A DNA stretch of 64,000 nt, taken from NCBI RefSeq assembly GCF_042648505.1, contig NZ_JBHRXK010000004.1, forward strand, positions 362,030 to 426,029. The letters run 5' to 3'. Below are positions 50,975 through 59,819 of the stretch, in pieces. Positions within the stretch are counted from its first letter, which is position 1. Every line of letters begins with the position of its first letter. This DNA comes from Lysobacter_L cavernae (lineage in GTDB: Bacteria > Pseudomonadota > Gammaproteobacteria > Xanthomonadales > Xanthomonadaceae). The notes beneath the pieces were generated by a model. It had not been told where the DNA came from. It was given only the letters and a program-made list of their open reading frames with translations, and ran no database searches. The translations under genes were made by a program, and so were the position numbers.

Positions 50975-51805
50975 TCAGCGTCGCCCTGGCATCGGCAGAT
51001 GCAGCGGCGCAGCGCCCGTCGCCCGGCGATAGGCCTGCGGGGCGACGCCCGCGAACTCGCGGAATTCGCGGATGCAGTGCGATTGGTCGCTGTAGCCGGC
51101 GGCGAGGGCGAGGTCGATCCACGGCCGCGTCGGGTCGGCAGCGAAGGCCTGCAGCAGGCGCCGGAAGCGCAGCACGCGTGTGTAGCGTTTCGGCGACAGG
51201 CCGGTGGCGTCGCGGAAGCGGGCAATGAAATGGCGGTGGCTGCTGGCGGCGCCATCAACCAGGCCGCGGATGCCAAGGTCGTCGTGGTTGGTGCCCATCT
51301 CCATCCGCACCAGCGCCTGCGCCACCGCCGGATGCAAGGCACGCACGCGCAGCCGCGCCAGCAGCAGCGTTTGCAGCACGTCGAGCTGCGCGCGGGGATC
51401 GGGCGTTTCATGCAGGCGCTCGCGCAGGCGGCGTGCGTCGGCGCCCCACAGCGCGTCCAGTGGCACGTGGTGGCCCTGCAGTGCTGCCGCCGACACGCCA
51501 AACAATGCCGCAGCCGCACCCGGGCGCAGCTGCACGCCGACCGAGCGCGCCGGCACCGACATGTCCTTGATGTAGTAGCCGGCGCGCGCACCGGCGACCA
51601 CCGCATCGCCGATGACGTCACCGGCGCGATCGTCGGCATCGGCAAACAACCGCAGTGGTGCGTGGTCCAGCCGCACCGCCAGATGCATCTGGCCGCACGG
51701 CAGCACGTGCTCGCGGCCGGTCGCGGTGGCTTCGCCGCGGGCGCTTGCCCATACGCTTGCCACGTACGGACGCAGCGCCTTCAGCGGTGGCAGGATCAGG
51801 GCCAT
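50975..51805 (-). CDS. AraC family transcriptional regulator
   Basis: 276 residues. N-terminal sensor region (LPPLKALRPYVASVWAS, YIKDMSVPARSVGVQLRPGAAAALFG, matching the DUF6597/AraC type) and a C-terminal double helix-turn-helix (RHFIARFRDATGLSPKRYTRVLRFRRLL, DLALAAGYSDQSHCIREFREFAGVAP). The effector is not predictable. It lies 76 bases upstream of the VOC gene, so the pair may form a small detoxification unit. Confidence 0.82.
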   Translation of the reverse strand: MALILPPLKALRPYVASVWASARGEATATGREHVLPCGQMHLAVRLDHAPLRLFADADDRAGDVIGDAVVAGARAGYYIKDMSVPARSVGVQLRPGAAAALFGVSAAALQGHHVPLDALWGADARRLRERLHETPDPRAQLDVLQTLLLARLRVRALHPAVAQALVRMEMGTNHDDLGIRGLVDGAASSHRHFIARFRDATGLSPKRYTRVLRFRRLLQAFAADPTRPWIDLALAAGYSDQSHCIREFREFAGVAPQAYRRATGAAPLHLPMPGRR

Positions 51806-51830
51806 GGCGGCACGGTAGCGCGGCCTTTGT

Positions 51831-53093
51831 TCAGGCGGTGAAATCGGGCAGCTTGCGCGGCACTGCGGCGTTCTTCAGCGTCACGTATTTTGGCAATCCG
51901 TCGCGGCCGTACGGCGGCGGTGACTCGCCGCGGATCAGCGGCTCCAGATAGCGGCGCGCGCTGGCGGTGATGCCGTAGCCGTCCTTGCGGATGAAGCCCG
52001 CCGGCATCTTCTTTTCGTGGTTGGCGACCTTGCTCAACGGCGCGGCCTCGATCTTCCAGCGATACGGCGCATCGGACGTGCGCACGATCACCGGCATCAC
52101 CGCGTTCATGCCCTTGAGCGCGAACTCGACGGCCTTGCGGCCCACCGCCTGGGCTTGTTCGAGGTCGGTCTTCGACGCCAGGTGCCGGGCCGAGCGCTGC
52201 AGGTAATCGGGCAGGGTCCAGTGCACCTTGTAGCCGAGCACGTCTTTCACCCGGCCGGCCAGGTGCGAGGCAACGCCGCCGAGCTGGGTGTGGCCGAACG
52301 AGTCCTTGCCGCCGCCGGCATCGGCGACGAAGCGGCCGTCCGGCGTCTGGATGCCCTCGCTGGCGACGACCACGCAGTAACCGACGCGCTCGACCGTGGC
52401 CTTCACCCGGGCGAAGAAGGCGGCCTCGTCAAACGGCCGCTCCGGGAACAGGATCAGGTGCGGCGCATCGTCGGCGCCTGCCCCGGCCAGCCCGGCAGCC
52501 GCGGCGAGCCAGCCGGCGTGGCGGCCCATCGCCTCGTAGACGAACACCTTGGTCGAGGTGTCGGCCATCGCCGCGACATCGAGCGCGGCCTCGCGCACCG
52601 ACACCGCGGTGTACTTGGCGGCCGAGCCGAACCCCGGGCAGCAGTCAGTCACCGCCAGGTCGTTGTCGACCGTCTTGGGTACGCCGATGCAGGTCAACGG
52701 GTAGTCGAATTCGGCCGCCAGCTGCGAGACCTTGAGCGCGGTGTCGGCCGAGTCGTTGCCACCGTTGTAGAGAAACCAGCGCACGTCGTGGGCTTTCAGC
52801 GCCGCCAGCAGGCGCTCGTAGCGGGCGCGGTCGGCGTCGAGCGATTTGAGCTTGACCCGGCACGAGCCGAAGGCGCCGCCGGGGGTGTGGGCCAGCGCCT
52901 GGATTGCTGCCGCTGATTCCTTCGAGGTGTCGATCAGCTCCTCGCGCAGCGCGCCGAGGATGCCGTTGCGGGCGGCGAGCACCTTGACCTTGCGGGCACG
53001 GGCGGCCTCGATCACGGCGGCGGCGGTGGCGTTGATGACGGCGGTGACACCGCCCGATTGCGCGTACAGCAGGGTTCCGGAGGCCATGTCCAT
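51831..53093 (-). CDS. pfp: Pyrophosphate-dependent 6-phosphofructokinase
   Basis: Phosphorylates fructose-6-phosphate reversibly using PPi. 420 residues. The nucleotide loop reads GGNDSADT (111-118) and the catalytic segment GVPKTVDND has Lys140 where ATP enzymes have Gly, the mark of a PPi enzyme. Other family parts: EAMGRHAGWLAAA, FPERPFDE, LGGVASHLAGRV. ATG 53093 and ATG 53087 are both possible. It is divergent from adk and 2.3 kb from hppA, fitting a PPi-based glycolysis known in Xanthomonas and Methylococcus. Confidence 0.93.
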   Translation of the reverse strand: MDMASGTLLYAQSGGVTAVINATAAAVIEAARARKVKVLAARNGILGALREELIDTSKESAAAIQALAHTPGGAFGSCRVKLKSLDADRARYERLLAALKAHDVRWFLYNGGNDSADTALKVSQLAAEFDYPLTCIGVPKTVDNDLAVTDCCPGFGSAAKYTAVSVREAALDVAAMADTSTKVFVYEAMGRHAGWLAAAAGLAGAGADDAPHLILFPERPFDEAAFFARVKATVERVGYCVVVASEGIQTPDGRFVADAGGGKDSFGHTQLGGVASHLAGRVKDVLGYKVHWTLPDYLQRSARHLASKTDLEQAQAVGRKAVEFALKGMNAVMPVIVRTSDAPYRWKIEAAPLSKVANHEKKMPAGFIRKDGYGITASARRYLEPLIRGESPPPYGRDGLPKYVTLKNAAVPRKLPDFTA

Positions 53094-53265
53094 TCCAGGA
53101 TTGCGGCCGGGATGCGGTAAGCTGACCGCACTATTTGCCCGGCGGGGTGAGGTCGCTCGAGTGTAGCGCCGCGCCGCCGGCAGGCGACCGGGCCGGCTTT
53201 CGGCCGGGGTCGCCGGGGCCCGAGCGGTCCGCACGCCAGATTTTCTTGTTTCAGGAGCGATGTTG

Positions 53266-53844
53266 ATGCGATTGGTACTTCTGGGCGCGCCCGGTTCCGG
53301 CAAGGGCACGCAGGCTGCGCGACTCAAGGAGCACCTGCAGGTGCCGCACATTTCCACCGGTGACCTGCTGCGTGCCGAGGTGGCCGCCGGCAGCAAGCTC
53401 GGCCTCGAAGCCAAGGAGATCATGGCTGCCGGCAATCTGGTCTCGGACGAGATCCTGCTGGGCATGCTCGAGGACCGCTTCTCGCGTCCGGACACCGCCG
53501 GCGGTTTCATTCTTGACGGCTACCCGCGCAACCAGGCCCAGGCCGATGCCCTGGACCACCTGCTCAAGCGTATCGGCCAGCCGATGGATTTTGCGGTGCA
53601 GCTGGAGGTGCCGACCGAACTGCTGGTCGAGCGCATCGCCGGCCGCGCCCAGGCCGAAGGCCGCGCCGACGACAACCCGGAATCGGTGCGCAAGCGCCTC
53701 ACCATCTACGACACCCAGACCGCGCCGGTGATCGAGTTCTATCGCCAGCACGGCCAGCTGACCGTGGTCAACGGCGTCGGCTCGCTCGACGAGGTGTTCA
53801 ACCGCATCCTCGAGGCGCTGGCGCCGGTGAAGGAAGTCGGCTGA
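53266..53844 (+). CDS. adk: Adenylate kinase (short-lid form)
   Basis: Equilibrates ATP, AMP and ADP. 192 residues: P-loop GAPGSGKGT (7-15), ISTGDLLRAEV, DGYPRNQAQADAL and the short lid with RAQAEGRADDNPESVRKRL, without the long zinc lid. ATG 53266 gives MRLVLLGAPGSGKG and an 8-base spacing to SD caggag; ATG 53260 is too close to the SD. It is divergent from pfp, which also concerns PPi/nucleotide energy. Confidence 0.95.
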   Translation: MRLVLLGAPGSGKGTQAARLKEHLQVPHISTGDLLRAEVAAGSKLGLEAKEIMAAGNLVSDEILLGMLEDRFSRPDTAGGFILDGYPRNQAQADALDHLLKRIGQPMDFAVQLEVPTELLVERIAGRAQAEGRADDNPESVRKRLTIYDTQTAPVIEFYRQHGQLTVVNGVGSLDEVFNRILEALAPVKEVG

Positions 53845-53858
53845 TGTTTGCTTTTGCT

Positions 53859-53882
53859 CCCTCTTCCGCGTGCGGGAGAGGG
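53859..53882. repeat. Palindromic repeat in the adk-mpl gap
   Basis: ccctcttccgc (53859-53869) pairs with gcgggagaggg (53872-53882) with one mismatch; same family as 47454-47477. It lies just after adk and could slow or end transcription, but no T-run follows. Confidence 0.55.
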
Positions 53883-53947
53883 GGCGTCGGCGCCGTGCTG
53901 GAGTCGCTTCGCCGGCCTTCGATGCGATCACTTGGGACGTCGCGATC

Positions 53948-55393
53948 TTGAAGCTACATATTCTGGGTGTCGCCGGCACCTTCATGGGCGGCGTCGCCGC
54001 CCTCGCGCGCGAACTCGGCCATGAGGTCGAAGGCAGCGACCAGGCGGTGTACCCGCCGATGTCGACGCAACTCGAACAGCTCGGTATCGCCTTGCGCCAG
54101 GGCTACCTGCCCGAACATATTTCCGCCGATTGCGACGAGGTCGTGATCGGCAACGCGCTCTCGCGCGGCAATGCCGCGGTCGAGCAGGTGCTCGACGACG
54201 GCCGCCGTTACACCTCCGGCGCGCAGTGGCTCAGTGAGAACCTGTTGCCCGGCCGCGACACGCTGGCCGTGGCCGGCACCCACGGCAAGACCACCACCAC
54301 CTCGATCCTGACCTACCTGCTGCAGGCGGCCGGGCGCGAGCCGGGCTTCCTGATCGGCGGCGTCGCCGAGGACTTCGGTGCCTCCGCGCGGGTCGGTGCG
54401 GGCCGCGAGTTCGTGGTCGAAGCCGACGAATACGACACCGCGTTCTTCGACAAGCGCAGCAAGTTCGTCCACTACCGGCCGCTGGTGGCGATCCTCAACA
54501 ACCTCGAGTACGACCACGCCGACATCTTCCCGGACGTGGCCGCGATCCAGCGCCAGTTCCACCACCTGGTGCGCACGGTGCCGCGTCGCGGCCGGCTGAT
54601 CGTCAACGGCGAGGATCAGCACCTGGCGCAGGTGCTGGCGATGGGCTGCTGGACGCCGGTGGAGACCTTCGGTCTCGATGCGAGCCTGGCCGTGGCGTCA
54701 CAGGCTGCACTGCAGCACGGTGACCGTGCCGACGAGGGCGCCGCCGCGCGCGCCGCGTTCGACTGGACCGCGCGCCTGCTGCAGGAGGACGGCAGCGCGT
54801 TCGTGGTCGTGCACCGCGGCATCGAGGTCGGCGAAGTGCACTGGCCGTTGCTCGGCCGTCACAACGTGATGAACGCGCTGGCGGCACTCGCGGCCAGCCA
54901 TGCCATTGGCGTCGAAGTGGCGACGCTGCTGCCGGCGCTGGCGCAGTTCCACAGCGTCAAGCGCCGCCTCGAGGTCATCGGCGAGGTCGATGGCATCACC
55001 GTGTACGACGATTTCGCCCATCACCCGACGGCGATCGCGACCACGCTCGCCGGCCTGCGTGCCAAGGTCGGTGACGCACGGAGAATCCTGGTGGCGATGG
55101 AACCGCGCAGCAATTCGATGCGGCTGGGCGCACACGCCGATGCCTTGGCGCCCTCGCTCGACGGCGCCGATGTCGTGGTGTTCCTGCATCGCCCGGAACT
55201 GGCCTGGGACGCCGGCAAGGTCGTGGCCGGCCTGCGCGGCGAAGGCGTCGCCGCTCCCGACGTCGACGCCTTGATCGCGGCGTTGCGCGAGCGCGTGCGC
55301 CATGGCGACCACGTCGTGTTCATGTCCAACGGCGGCTTTGACGGCGCACCGCGGCGGTTCTTCGCCGCCTTGCGCGATCAGGCGGCCGGCTGA
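53948..55393 (+). CDS. mpl: Murein tripeptide ligase Mpl
   Basis: Recycles cell-wall tripeptide by linking it to UDP-N-acetylmuramate. 481 residues, Mur ligase fold: LHILGVAGTFMGGVAALARELGHEVEGSD (first half), ATP loop VAGTHGKTTTTS, EADEYDTAFFDKRSKF, NNLEYDHADIFPD, YDDFAHHPTAI. No ATG suits; TTG 53948 gives the family start (L/M)KLHILG. The upstream frame is open to 53870 but passes through the repeat, so it is not coding. Confidence 0.92.
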   Translation: MKLHILGVAGTFMGGVAALARELGHEVEGSDQAVYPPMSTQLEQLGIALRQGYLPEHISADCDEVVIGNALSRGNAAVEQVLDDGRRYTSGAQWLSENLLPGRDTLAVAGTHGKTTTTSILTYLLQAAGREPGFLIGGVAEDFGASARVGAGREFVVEADEYDTAFFDKRSKFVHYRPLVAILNNLEYDHADIFPDVAAIQRQFHHLVRTVPRRGRLIVNGEDQHLAQVLAMGCWTPVETFGLDASLAVASQAALQHGDRADEGAAARAAFDWTARLLQEDGSAFVVVHRGIEVGEVHWPLLGRHNVMNALAALAASHAIGVEVATLLPALAQFHSVKRRLEVIGEVDGITVYDDFAHHPTAIATTLAGLRAKVGDARRILVAMEPRSNSMRLGAHADALAPSLDGADVVVFLHRPELAWDAGKVVAGLRGEGVAAPDVDALIAALRERVRHGDHVVFMSNGGFDGAPRRFFAALRDQAAG

Positions 55394-55451
55394 GTCATCG
55401 GTGACGCCCGTGGTTGGGGATGACCCGTCCGGTGACCGGTACACTGCGGGC

Positions 55452-56042
55452 ATGTCGGCCGACACGTCCGCCCCGGAATCGCTGGGACTGTTCCCGTTGC
55501 ACACGGTGCTGGTGCCCGGCGCCGCGATCGGCCTGCGCGTGTTCGAGCCGCGCTACCTCGACCTGATCCGCGACTGCGGCCGCAGCGGCCGTGGTTTCGG
55601 CATCTGCCTGATCCTCAAAGGCGAGGAGGTCGGTGCGCCAACCACGGCGGCGGCGTACGGCACCGAGGCGGTGATCGAGGACTTCGGCCGCGGCGATGAC
55701 GGTTTGCTGACCCTGCGCGTGCGCGGCACGCGCCGCTTCCATGCGCGGCGCGTGCGGGTGCGCGACAACGGCCTGCAGGTCGCCGAGGTGGAGTGGTGCG
55801 GCTCCGATCCGGACGAGGTGGTGCGGCCCGAGCACGGTCTGCTGGCGACGCTGCTGCAGCAGTTGCTCGACCACATCGGCGGCGAGCACGCCAAGGCTCC
55901 GCACGCGCGCCTGGACGACGCGGCCTGGGTCGGTTGGCGCCTGGCCGAATTGCTGCCGCTGCAGGACGCGCAGCGGCAGGAACTGCTGCAACTCGACGAC
56001 CCGCACCAACGGCTCGATCGCCTGCTGGCGTTATTGCCCTGA
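55452..56042 (+). CDS. Lon N-terminal (LON substrate-binding) domain protein
   Basis: 196 residues comprising only a LON substrate-binding domain (LGLFPLHTVLVPGAAIGLRVFEPRYLDLIRDC, FGICLILKGEEVG, LLTLRVRGTRRF), without the AAA+ or protease part. Such proteins are common, with unknown role, perhaps peptide binding or protein quality control. ATG 55452. Its 3' end overlaps the convergent DedA-PAP2 gene by 12 bases. Confidence 0.8.
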   Translation: MSADTSAPESLGLFPLHTVLVPGAAIGLRVFEPRYLDLIRDCGRSGRGFGICLILKGEEVGAPTTAAAYGTEAVIEDFGRGDDGLLTLRVRGTRRFHARRVRVRDNGLQVAEVEWCGSDPDEVVRPEHGLLATLLQQLLDHIGGEHAKAPHARLDDAAWVGWRLAELLPLQDAQRQELLQLDDPHQRLDRLLALLP

Positions 56043-58043
56043 GTTCGCCGGCGCCGGTACGCCGGTGCGCAGGCGCAGCACGGCCGTGCCGCCTTGCGGG
56101 TGCGGGGCTTCGGTCGCCTCGAAGTCAGCGAGCGCGGCACGCACCAGGGCGTGGGCCTGGCCATCGCCCGGTGCCGGCAACCACAGCGCGGCTGCATCCA
56201 GCGGCTTGGTCAGGCGCAGGGTCTGGCTGCTGCCCAGCCACAGCGGCGTGCCGTCGTCGAGAACGGCCGGCGCCGGCCACAACCGCAATGCGTATTGCTC
56301 GTCCTCATGGGCGCCGTCGCGCAGCAGCAGCAAGGCTTCGGCCTGTGCATCCAGAGTGGCCGGCAGCACCGGCTGCTCGTGCGACGGCGTGTCATCGTCG
56401 AGCAGGCCCACGGTGTCCACCCAGTCCGCCTGCGGCTGCACGCGCCAACCCTGAGCTTCCAGGCGCGCGCGCAGCGGTGCCAGCGGCCCGGCGACCTGCA
56501 GGTCGAGTGGCCAGCGCCGACGCAGGTCACGCTCGTTGCGCTGCGCCGGCAAGGTCGCCCAGTCGCGCTGCCACCATTCGTCCGGGCTGAGCATCGTGGT
56601 CGGCGTGGCTGCGGCGAACTTGGCCAGCAGCGCATCGGCCGAACGCGGCGCGTGCCACAGCGCCGCCACCGAGAAAGTGACATAGAACAGCCACGCCAGT
56701 GGTCGCATCCAGAACGATCGCGCGACGTGGCGACGGTAGGCGATGCCCAGCACCAGCAGCCACAGGATGCCGAACAGGGTGCCGCCGACCAGGTCGCTGG
56801 GCCAATGCGCGCCCAGGTACAGGCGGGCAAAGCCGACCACGGTGGTGACCGCCCCGGCCAGCAGGTACGGCCACACCCGCGTGCGGCCGGGCAGTTCGCG
56901 CGCGATCAGCACGGCGAAGAAGCCGAACACGATCGTGCACATCGTCACCGCCACCGACGGGAAGCCGAACCCGGCCGGTGCGGTCGGCGGCCGTGGCATG
57001 TCGATCGCCGCCTCGAGCAGGGCCGTCAGCACCAGGCCGAACACGATCGCCGCCAGCCAGTGCGCCGCCGCCATCCAGCGCTTGCGCCACAGCAGGTAAC
57101 CCAGCGCGACCGCCGCGGCCGGGCCGAGCACCGCGGCGTCGCCGAGGCTGGCCAGGCCCGCCATCAGGCGGTCGGCGAGCGGATTGCGCAGGCCCCACAT
57201 GAACTCGTGGATGCGGTGGTCGATCACCAGCGGGCCGCCGCTGGCGAGCAGCGTCGCCAGCAGGGTGAACCAGGCCCAGCTGATCGCCAGCAGGCACACC
57301 GCCAGCATCAGCAGCGACGGCGACTCCGGCCGGTTCGGGTCGATCAGCGCCGCGGCATAGCGGCCCAGGTGCGGGTGGTGCCGGGTCCAGTACAGGGCAC
57401 GGGCGAGCAGGTTGTCGGCATGCGCGGCGAACCAGCGCCAGGTGTAGAGCACGCAGGCCCAGACCAGCGCGACCGCGAGCACCAACGCGCCGAGCACGAT
57501 CGCGAGCCGGTCGGCCACCGCCGCGACTGCGTCGTAGGACGCGCCCAGCACCCAGCCCGGCGCCAGGAACAGTGCCGACCAGGCCACGCACGCGCCCACG
57601 CTCGGCAGTGCGTAGCGGCGCAGCGGCATGTGCAGCATGCCGGCGATCGCCGGCACGAACGGCCGCACCGCGCCGACGAAGCGTGCGATCACGATGCTCT
57701 TGCTGCCGTGACGGCGAAACATCGCTTCACCGCGGTCGAGCCACTGTGGGTAGCGCGAGAACGGCCAGCGGCCGCGCAGCTGCACGCCCCAGCGCCGCCC
57801 GACCCAGTAGCTCAGCGCGTCACCGAAGAACGCGCCGAGCGTGGCGCACGCGAGCGCGTACGGTCCATTGATGTGACCCAGTCCGACCAGCGCACCGACG
57901 GCGAACAGCAACGGCAGCGCAGGCACGACGATGCCGAGGATGACCAGGGCATCGCAGAATGCGATCAGGAAGATCACTGCGCCGGCGGCGATAGGGTGTG
58001 CGGCGATCCATGCGGTCGCGCTTTCGATCCAGGCCGGTTCCAT
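56031..58043 (-). CDS. DedA-PAP2-LssY_C three-domain membrane protein
   Basis: 670 residues joining three units. Residues 1-180: a DedA/SNARE-associated domain with the ARFVGAVRPFVPAIAGM signature. About 240-440: a PAP2 phosphatase with LEAAIDMPRPP and the catalytic ARLYLGAHWPSDLVGG (His/Asp of the motif). About 460-670: a soluble LssY_C-type domain (EWWQRDWATLPAQRNERDLRRRW, LRARLEAQGWRVQ). DedA proteins flip phospholipid or undecaprenyl phosphate, PAP2 enzymes dephosphorylate lipid phosphates, so it may act on undecaprenyl pyrophosphate or another lipid pyrophosphate. This order is known for LssY-type proteins but less common. Confidence 0.82.
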   Translation of the reverse strand: MEPAWIESATAWIAAHPIAAGAVIFLIAFCDALVILGIVVPALPLLFAVGALVGLGHINGPYALACATLGAFFGDALSYWVGRRWGVQLRGRWPFSRYPQWLDRGEAMFRRHGSKSIVIARFVGAVRPFVPAIAGMLHMPLRRYALPSVGACVAWSALFLAPGWVLGASYDAVAAVADRLAIVLGALVLAVALVWACVLYTWRWFAAHADNLLARALYWTRHHPHLGRYAAALIDPNRPESPSLLMLAVCLLAISWAWFTLLATLLASGGPLVIDHRIHEFMWGLRNPLADRLMAGLASLGDAAVLGPAAAVALGYLLWRKRWMAAAHWLAAIVFGLVLTALLEAAIDMPRPPTAPAGFGFPSVAVTMCTIVFGFFAVLIARELPGRTRVWPYLLAGAVTTVVGFARLYLGAHWPSDLVGGTLFGILWLLVLGIAYRRHVARSFWMRPLAWLFYVTFSVAALWHAPRSADALLAKFAAATPTTMLSPDEWWQRDWATLPAQRNERDLRRRWPLDLQVAGPLAPLRARLEAQGWRVQPQADWVDTVGLLDDDTPSHEQPVLPATLDAQAEALLLLRDGAHEDEQYALRLWPAPAVLDDGTPLWLGSSQTLRLTKPLDAAALWLPAPGDGQAHALVRAALADFEATEAPHPQGGTAVLRLRTGVPAPANSGQ

Positions 58044-58144
58044 CGGCCGATTATAGGCAGCGCGTCAATGACGGCGCGATGGCCAGGGGTCACTTGCCAG
58101 CGATGGCGCCGGCTGTGATCGGAACGATTCCGTACACTGGTGCC

Positions 58145-58807
58145 ATGCGTTCCGCTCACGCCGTCGAAGTGCAAGCCCTCAAAGCCGACAGCTTCGGCCG
58201 GATCGCGCTGATGCGCGACGCACGCGGTCTGTTCGTGCGCCGCGACCTCGCCCACGTGCCGCCGTGGCTGCGCCTGCCGGCCTGGTGGCTGGCGCGGCGC
58301 GAGGCGCGAGCGTTGCGACAGGTCGACGGCCTGGCCGCGACCCCGCAGCTGCTGCGCTGGGATGGGCGCCGCCTCGACCGCAGCTACCTTGACGGTGCGG
58401 CCATGTACCAGCGCCCGCCACACGGCGACCTGGCCTATTTCCACCGTGCGCGACGCCTGTTGCAGCGGCTGCACCGGCGCGGTCTGGCCCACAACGACCT
58501 GGCCAAGGAGGCCAACTGGCTGGTGCTCGCCGATGGCCGGCCGGCGATCATCGACTTCCAGCTGGCCACCCGCGGTGACCCGCGCGCGCGCTGGATGCGC
58601 CTGCTCGCGCGCGAGGACCTGCGCCACCTGCTCAAGCACAAGCGCACCTATTGCCCGCAGGCATTGACCCCGGTCGAGCGGCGCCTGCTCAAGCGCCATT
58701 CCTGGTTGCGCGACGCCTGGTTCGCCACCGGCAAGCCGATCTACCGGTTCGTAACGCGCCGCTTGCTGAAATGGGAAGACAACGAAGGCCAAGGCCCCAA
58801 ACCCTGA
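58145..58807 (+). CDS. RIO/BUD32-like small protein kinase
   Basis: 220 residues with a minimal kinase fold: HRRGLAHNDLAKEANWLV with catalytic Asp118 and metal-binding Asn124, and IIDFQLA with Asp137 in place of a DFG. There is no typical glycine-rich loop visible near the N-terminus. The Arg/Leu-rich C-terminal half (LLAREDLRHLLKHKRTYCP) has no domain I can name. Such proteins are annotated as Ser/Thr kinases or LPS kinases in related genomes; the substrate is not known. It reads toward the SDR gene 41 bases away. Confidence 0.65.
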   Translation: MRSAHAVEVQALKADSFGRIALMRDARGLFVRRDLAHVPPWLRLPAWWLARREARALRQVDGLAATPQLLRWDGRRLDRSYLDGAAMYQRPPHGDLAYFHRARRLLQRLHRRGLAHNDLAKEANWLVLADGRPAIIDFQLATRGDPRARWMRLLAREDLRHLLKHKRTYCPQALTPVERRLLKRHSWLRDAWFATGKPIYRFVTRRLLKWEDNEGQGPKP

Positions 58808-58848
58808 GCCTTGAGCGACTGGCCCAGAATCGCACCCAGGAGATAGCC

Positions 58849-59697
58849 ATGCGCACCCTGTCCGGCAAGACCCTCTTCATCACCGGCGCCTCGCGCGGCA
58901 TCGGCCGCGCCATCGCCCTGCGTGCCGCCCGCGACGGCGCCAATGTCGCGATCGCGGCCAAATCCGACGTCGCCAATCCCAAGTTGCCCGGCACCATCCA
59001 CAGCGTCGCCGCCGAGGTCGAGGCCGCCGGTGGCCAGGCGCTGGCGCTCAAATGCGACATCCGCGAGGAGGACGAGGTCCGCGCCGCGGTCGCGGCCGTG
59101 GTCGATGCCTTCGGCGGCATCGACATCCTGATCAACAACGCCAGCGCGATCTGGCTCAAGGGCACGCTGGAGACACCGATGAAGCGCTTCGACCTGATGC
59201 AGCAGGTCAATGCGCGCGGCAGTTTCTTGTGCGCGCAGGCCTGCCTGCCGTACCTGCTGCAGGCGCCGGACCCGCACATCCTGTCGCTGGCGCCGCCGAT
59301 CAACCTCGAGCCCAAATGGTGGGGGCCGCACACCGGCTACACCCTGGCCAAGATGGGCATGAGCTTCGTGACCCTCGGCCTGGCCGCCGAATTCGGCCCA
59401 CAGGGCGTGGCGGTCAATGCACTGTGGCCGCGCACGGTGATCGCTACGGACGCCATCAACATGATCCCGGGTGTGCAGGCGGCGCAATGCCGCAAGCCGG
59501 AGATCGTCGCCGACGCCACACATGTGATCCTGGTACGGCCATCGGATGACTATTACGGCCACTTCCTGATCGACGACGACGTGCTGTTCGCCGCCGGTGT
59601 CACCGATTTCGCCCAGTACGCGGTCGACCCGGCCGCCGAGCACCTGCTGCCCGACCTGTTCCTGACCGACTCGCAACGCGAGAAACGGCACCACTGA
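58849..59697 (+). CDS. Short-chain dehydrogenase/reductase, HSDL2-like
   Basis: 282 residues. Rossmann motif TGASRGIGRAIAL at 12-24, NNASAIWL, and the catalytic YTLAKMG (Tyr-x3-Lys). The extended 'DVANPKLPGTIHSVAAEVE' loop and WPRTVIATDA region match the hydroxysteroid-dehydrogenase-like-2 subgroup. SD aggag precedes the ATG. Substrate unknown; fatty acid or steroid-like alcohols are plausible. Confidence 0.85.
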   Translation: MRTLSGKTLFITGASRGIGRAIALRAARDGANVAIAAKSDVANPKLPGTIHSVAAEVEAAGGQALALKCDIREEDEVRAAVAAVVDAFGGIDILINNASAIWLKGTLETPMKRFDLMQQVNARGSFLCAQACLPYLLQAPDPHILSLAPPINLEPKWWGPHTGYTLAKMGMSFVTLGLAAEFGPQGVAVNALWPRTVIATDAINMIPGVQAAQCRKPEIVADATHVILVRPSDDYYGHFLIDDDVLFAAGVTDFAQYAVDPAAEHLLPDLFLTDSQREKRHH

Positions 59698-59819
59698 CGC
59701 ATCGCATGGCCGCGGCCGGTTTCACCACGCAGCCGCGCAGGACCTCGGTTTGCGGCACTCGGTCCGCAGGCGGCGGTGCGATCAGCGACAATAAGCGTTC
59801 GCTCTTTACCCAAGCCGCC

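Noticed and set aside
56094..58118. A 674-codon + strand frame opposite the DedA-PAP2 gene
   Set aside because: Composition is Arg/Gln/His-rich as expected of a shadow frame, while the opposite strand has clear domains.
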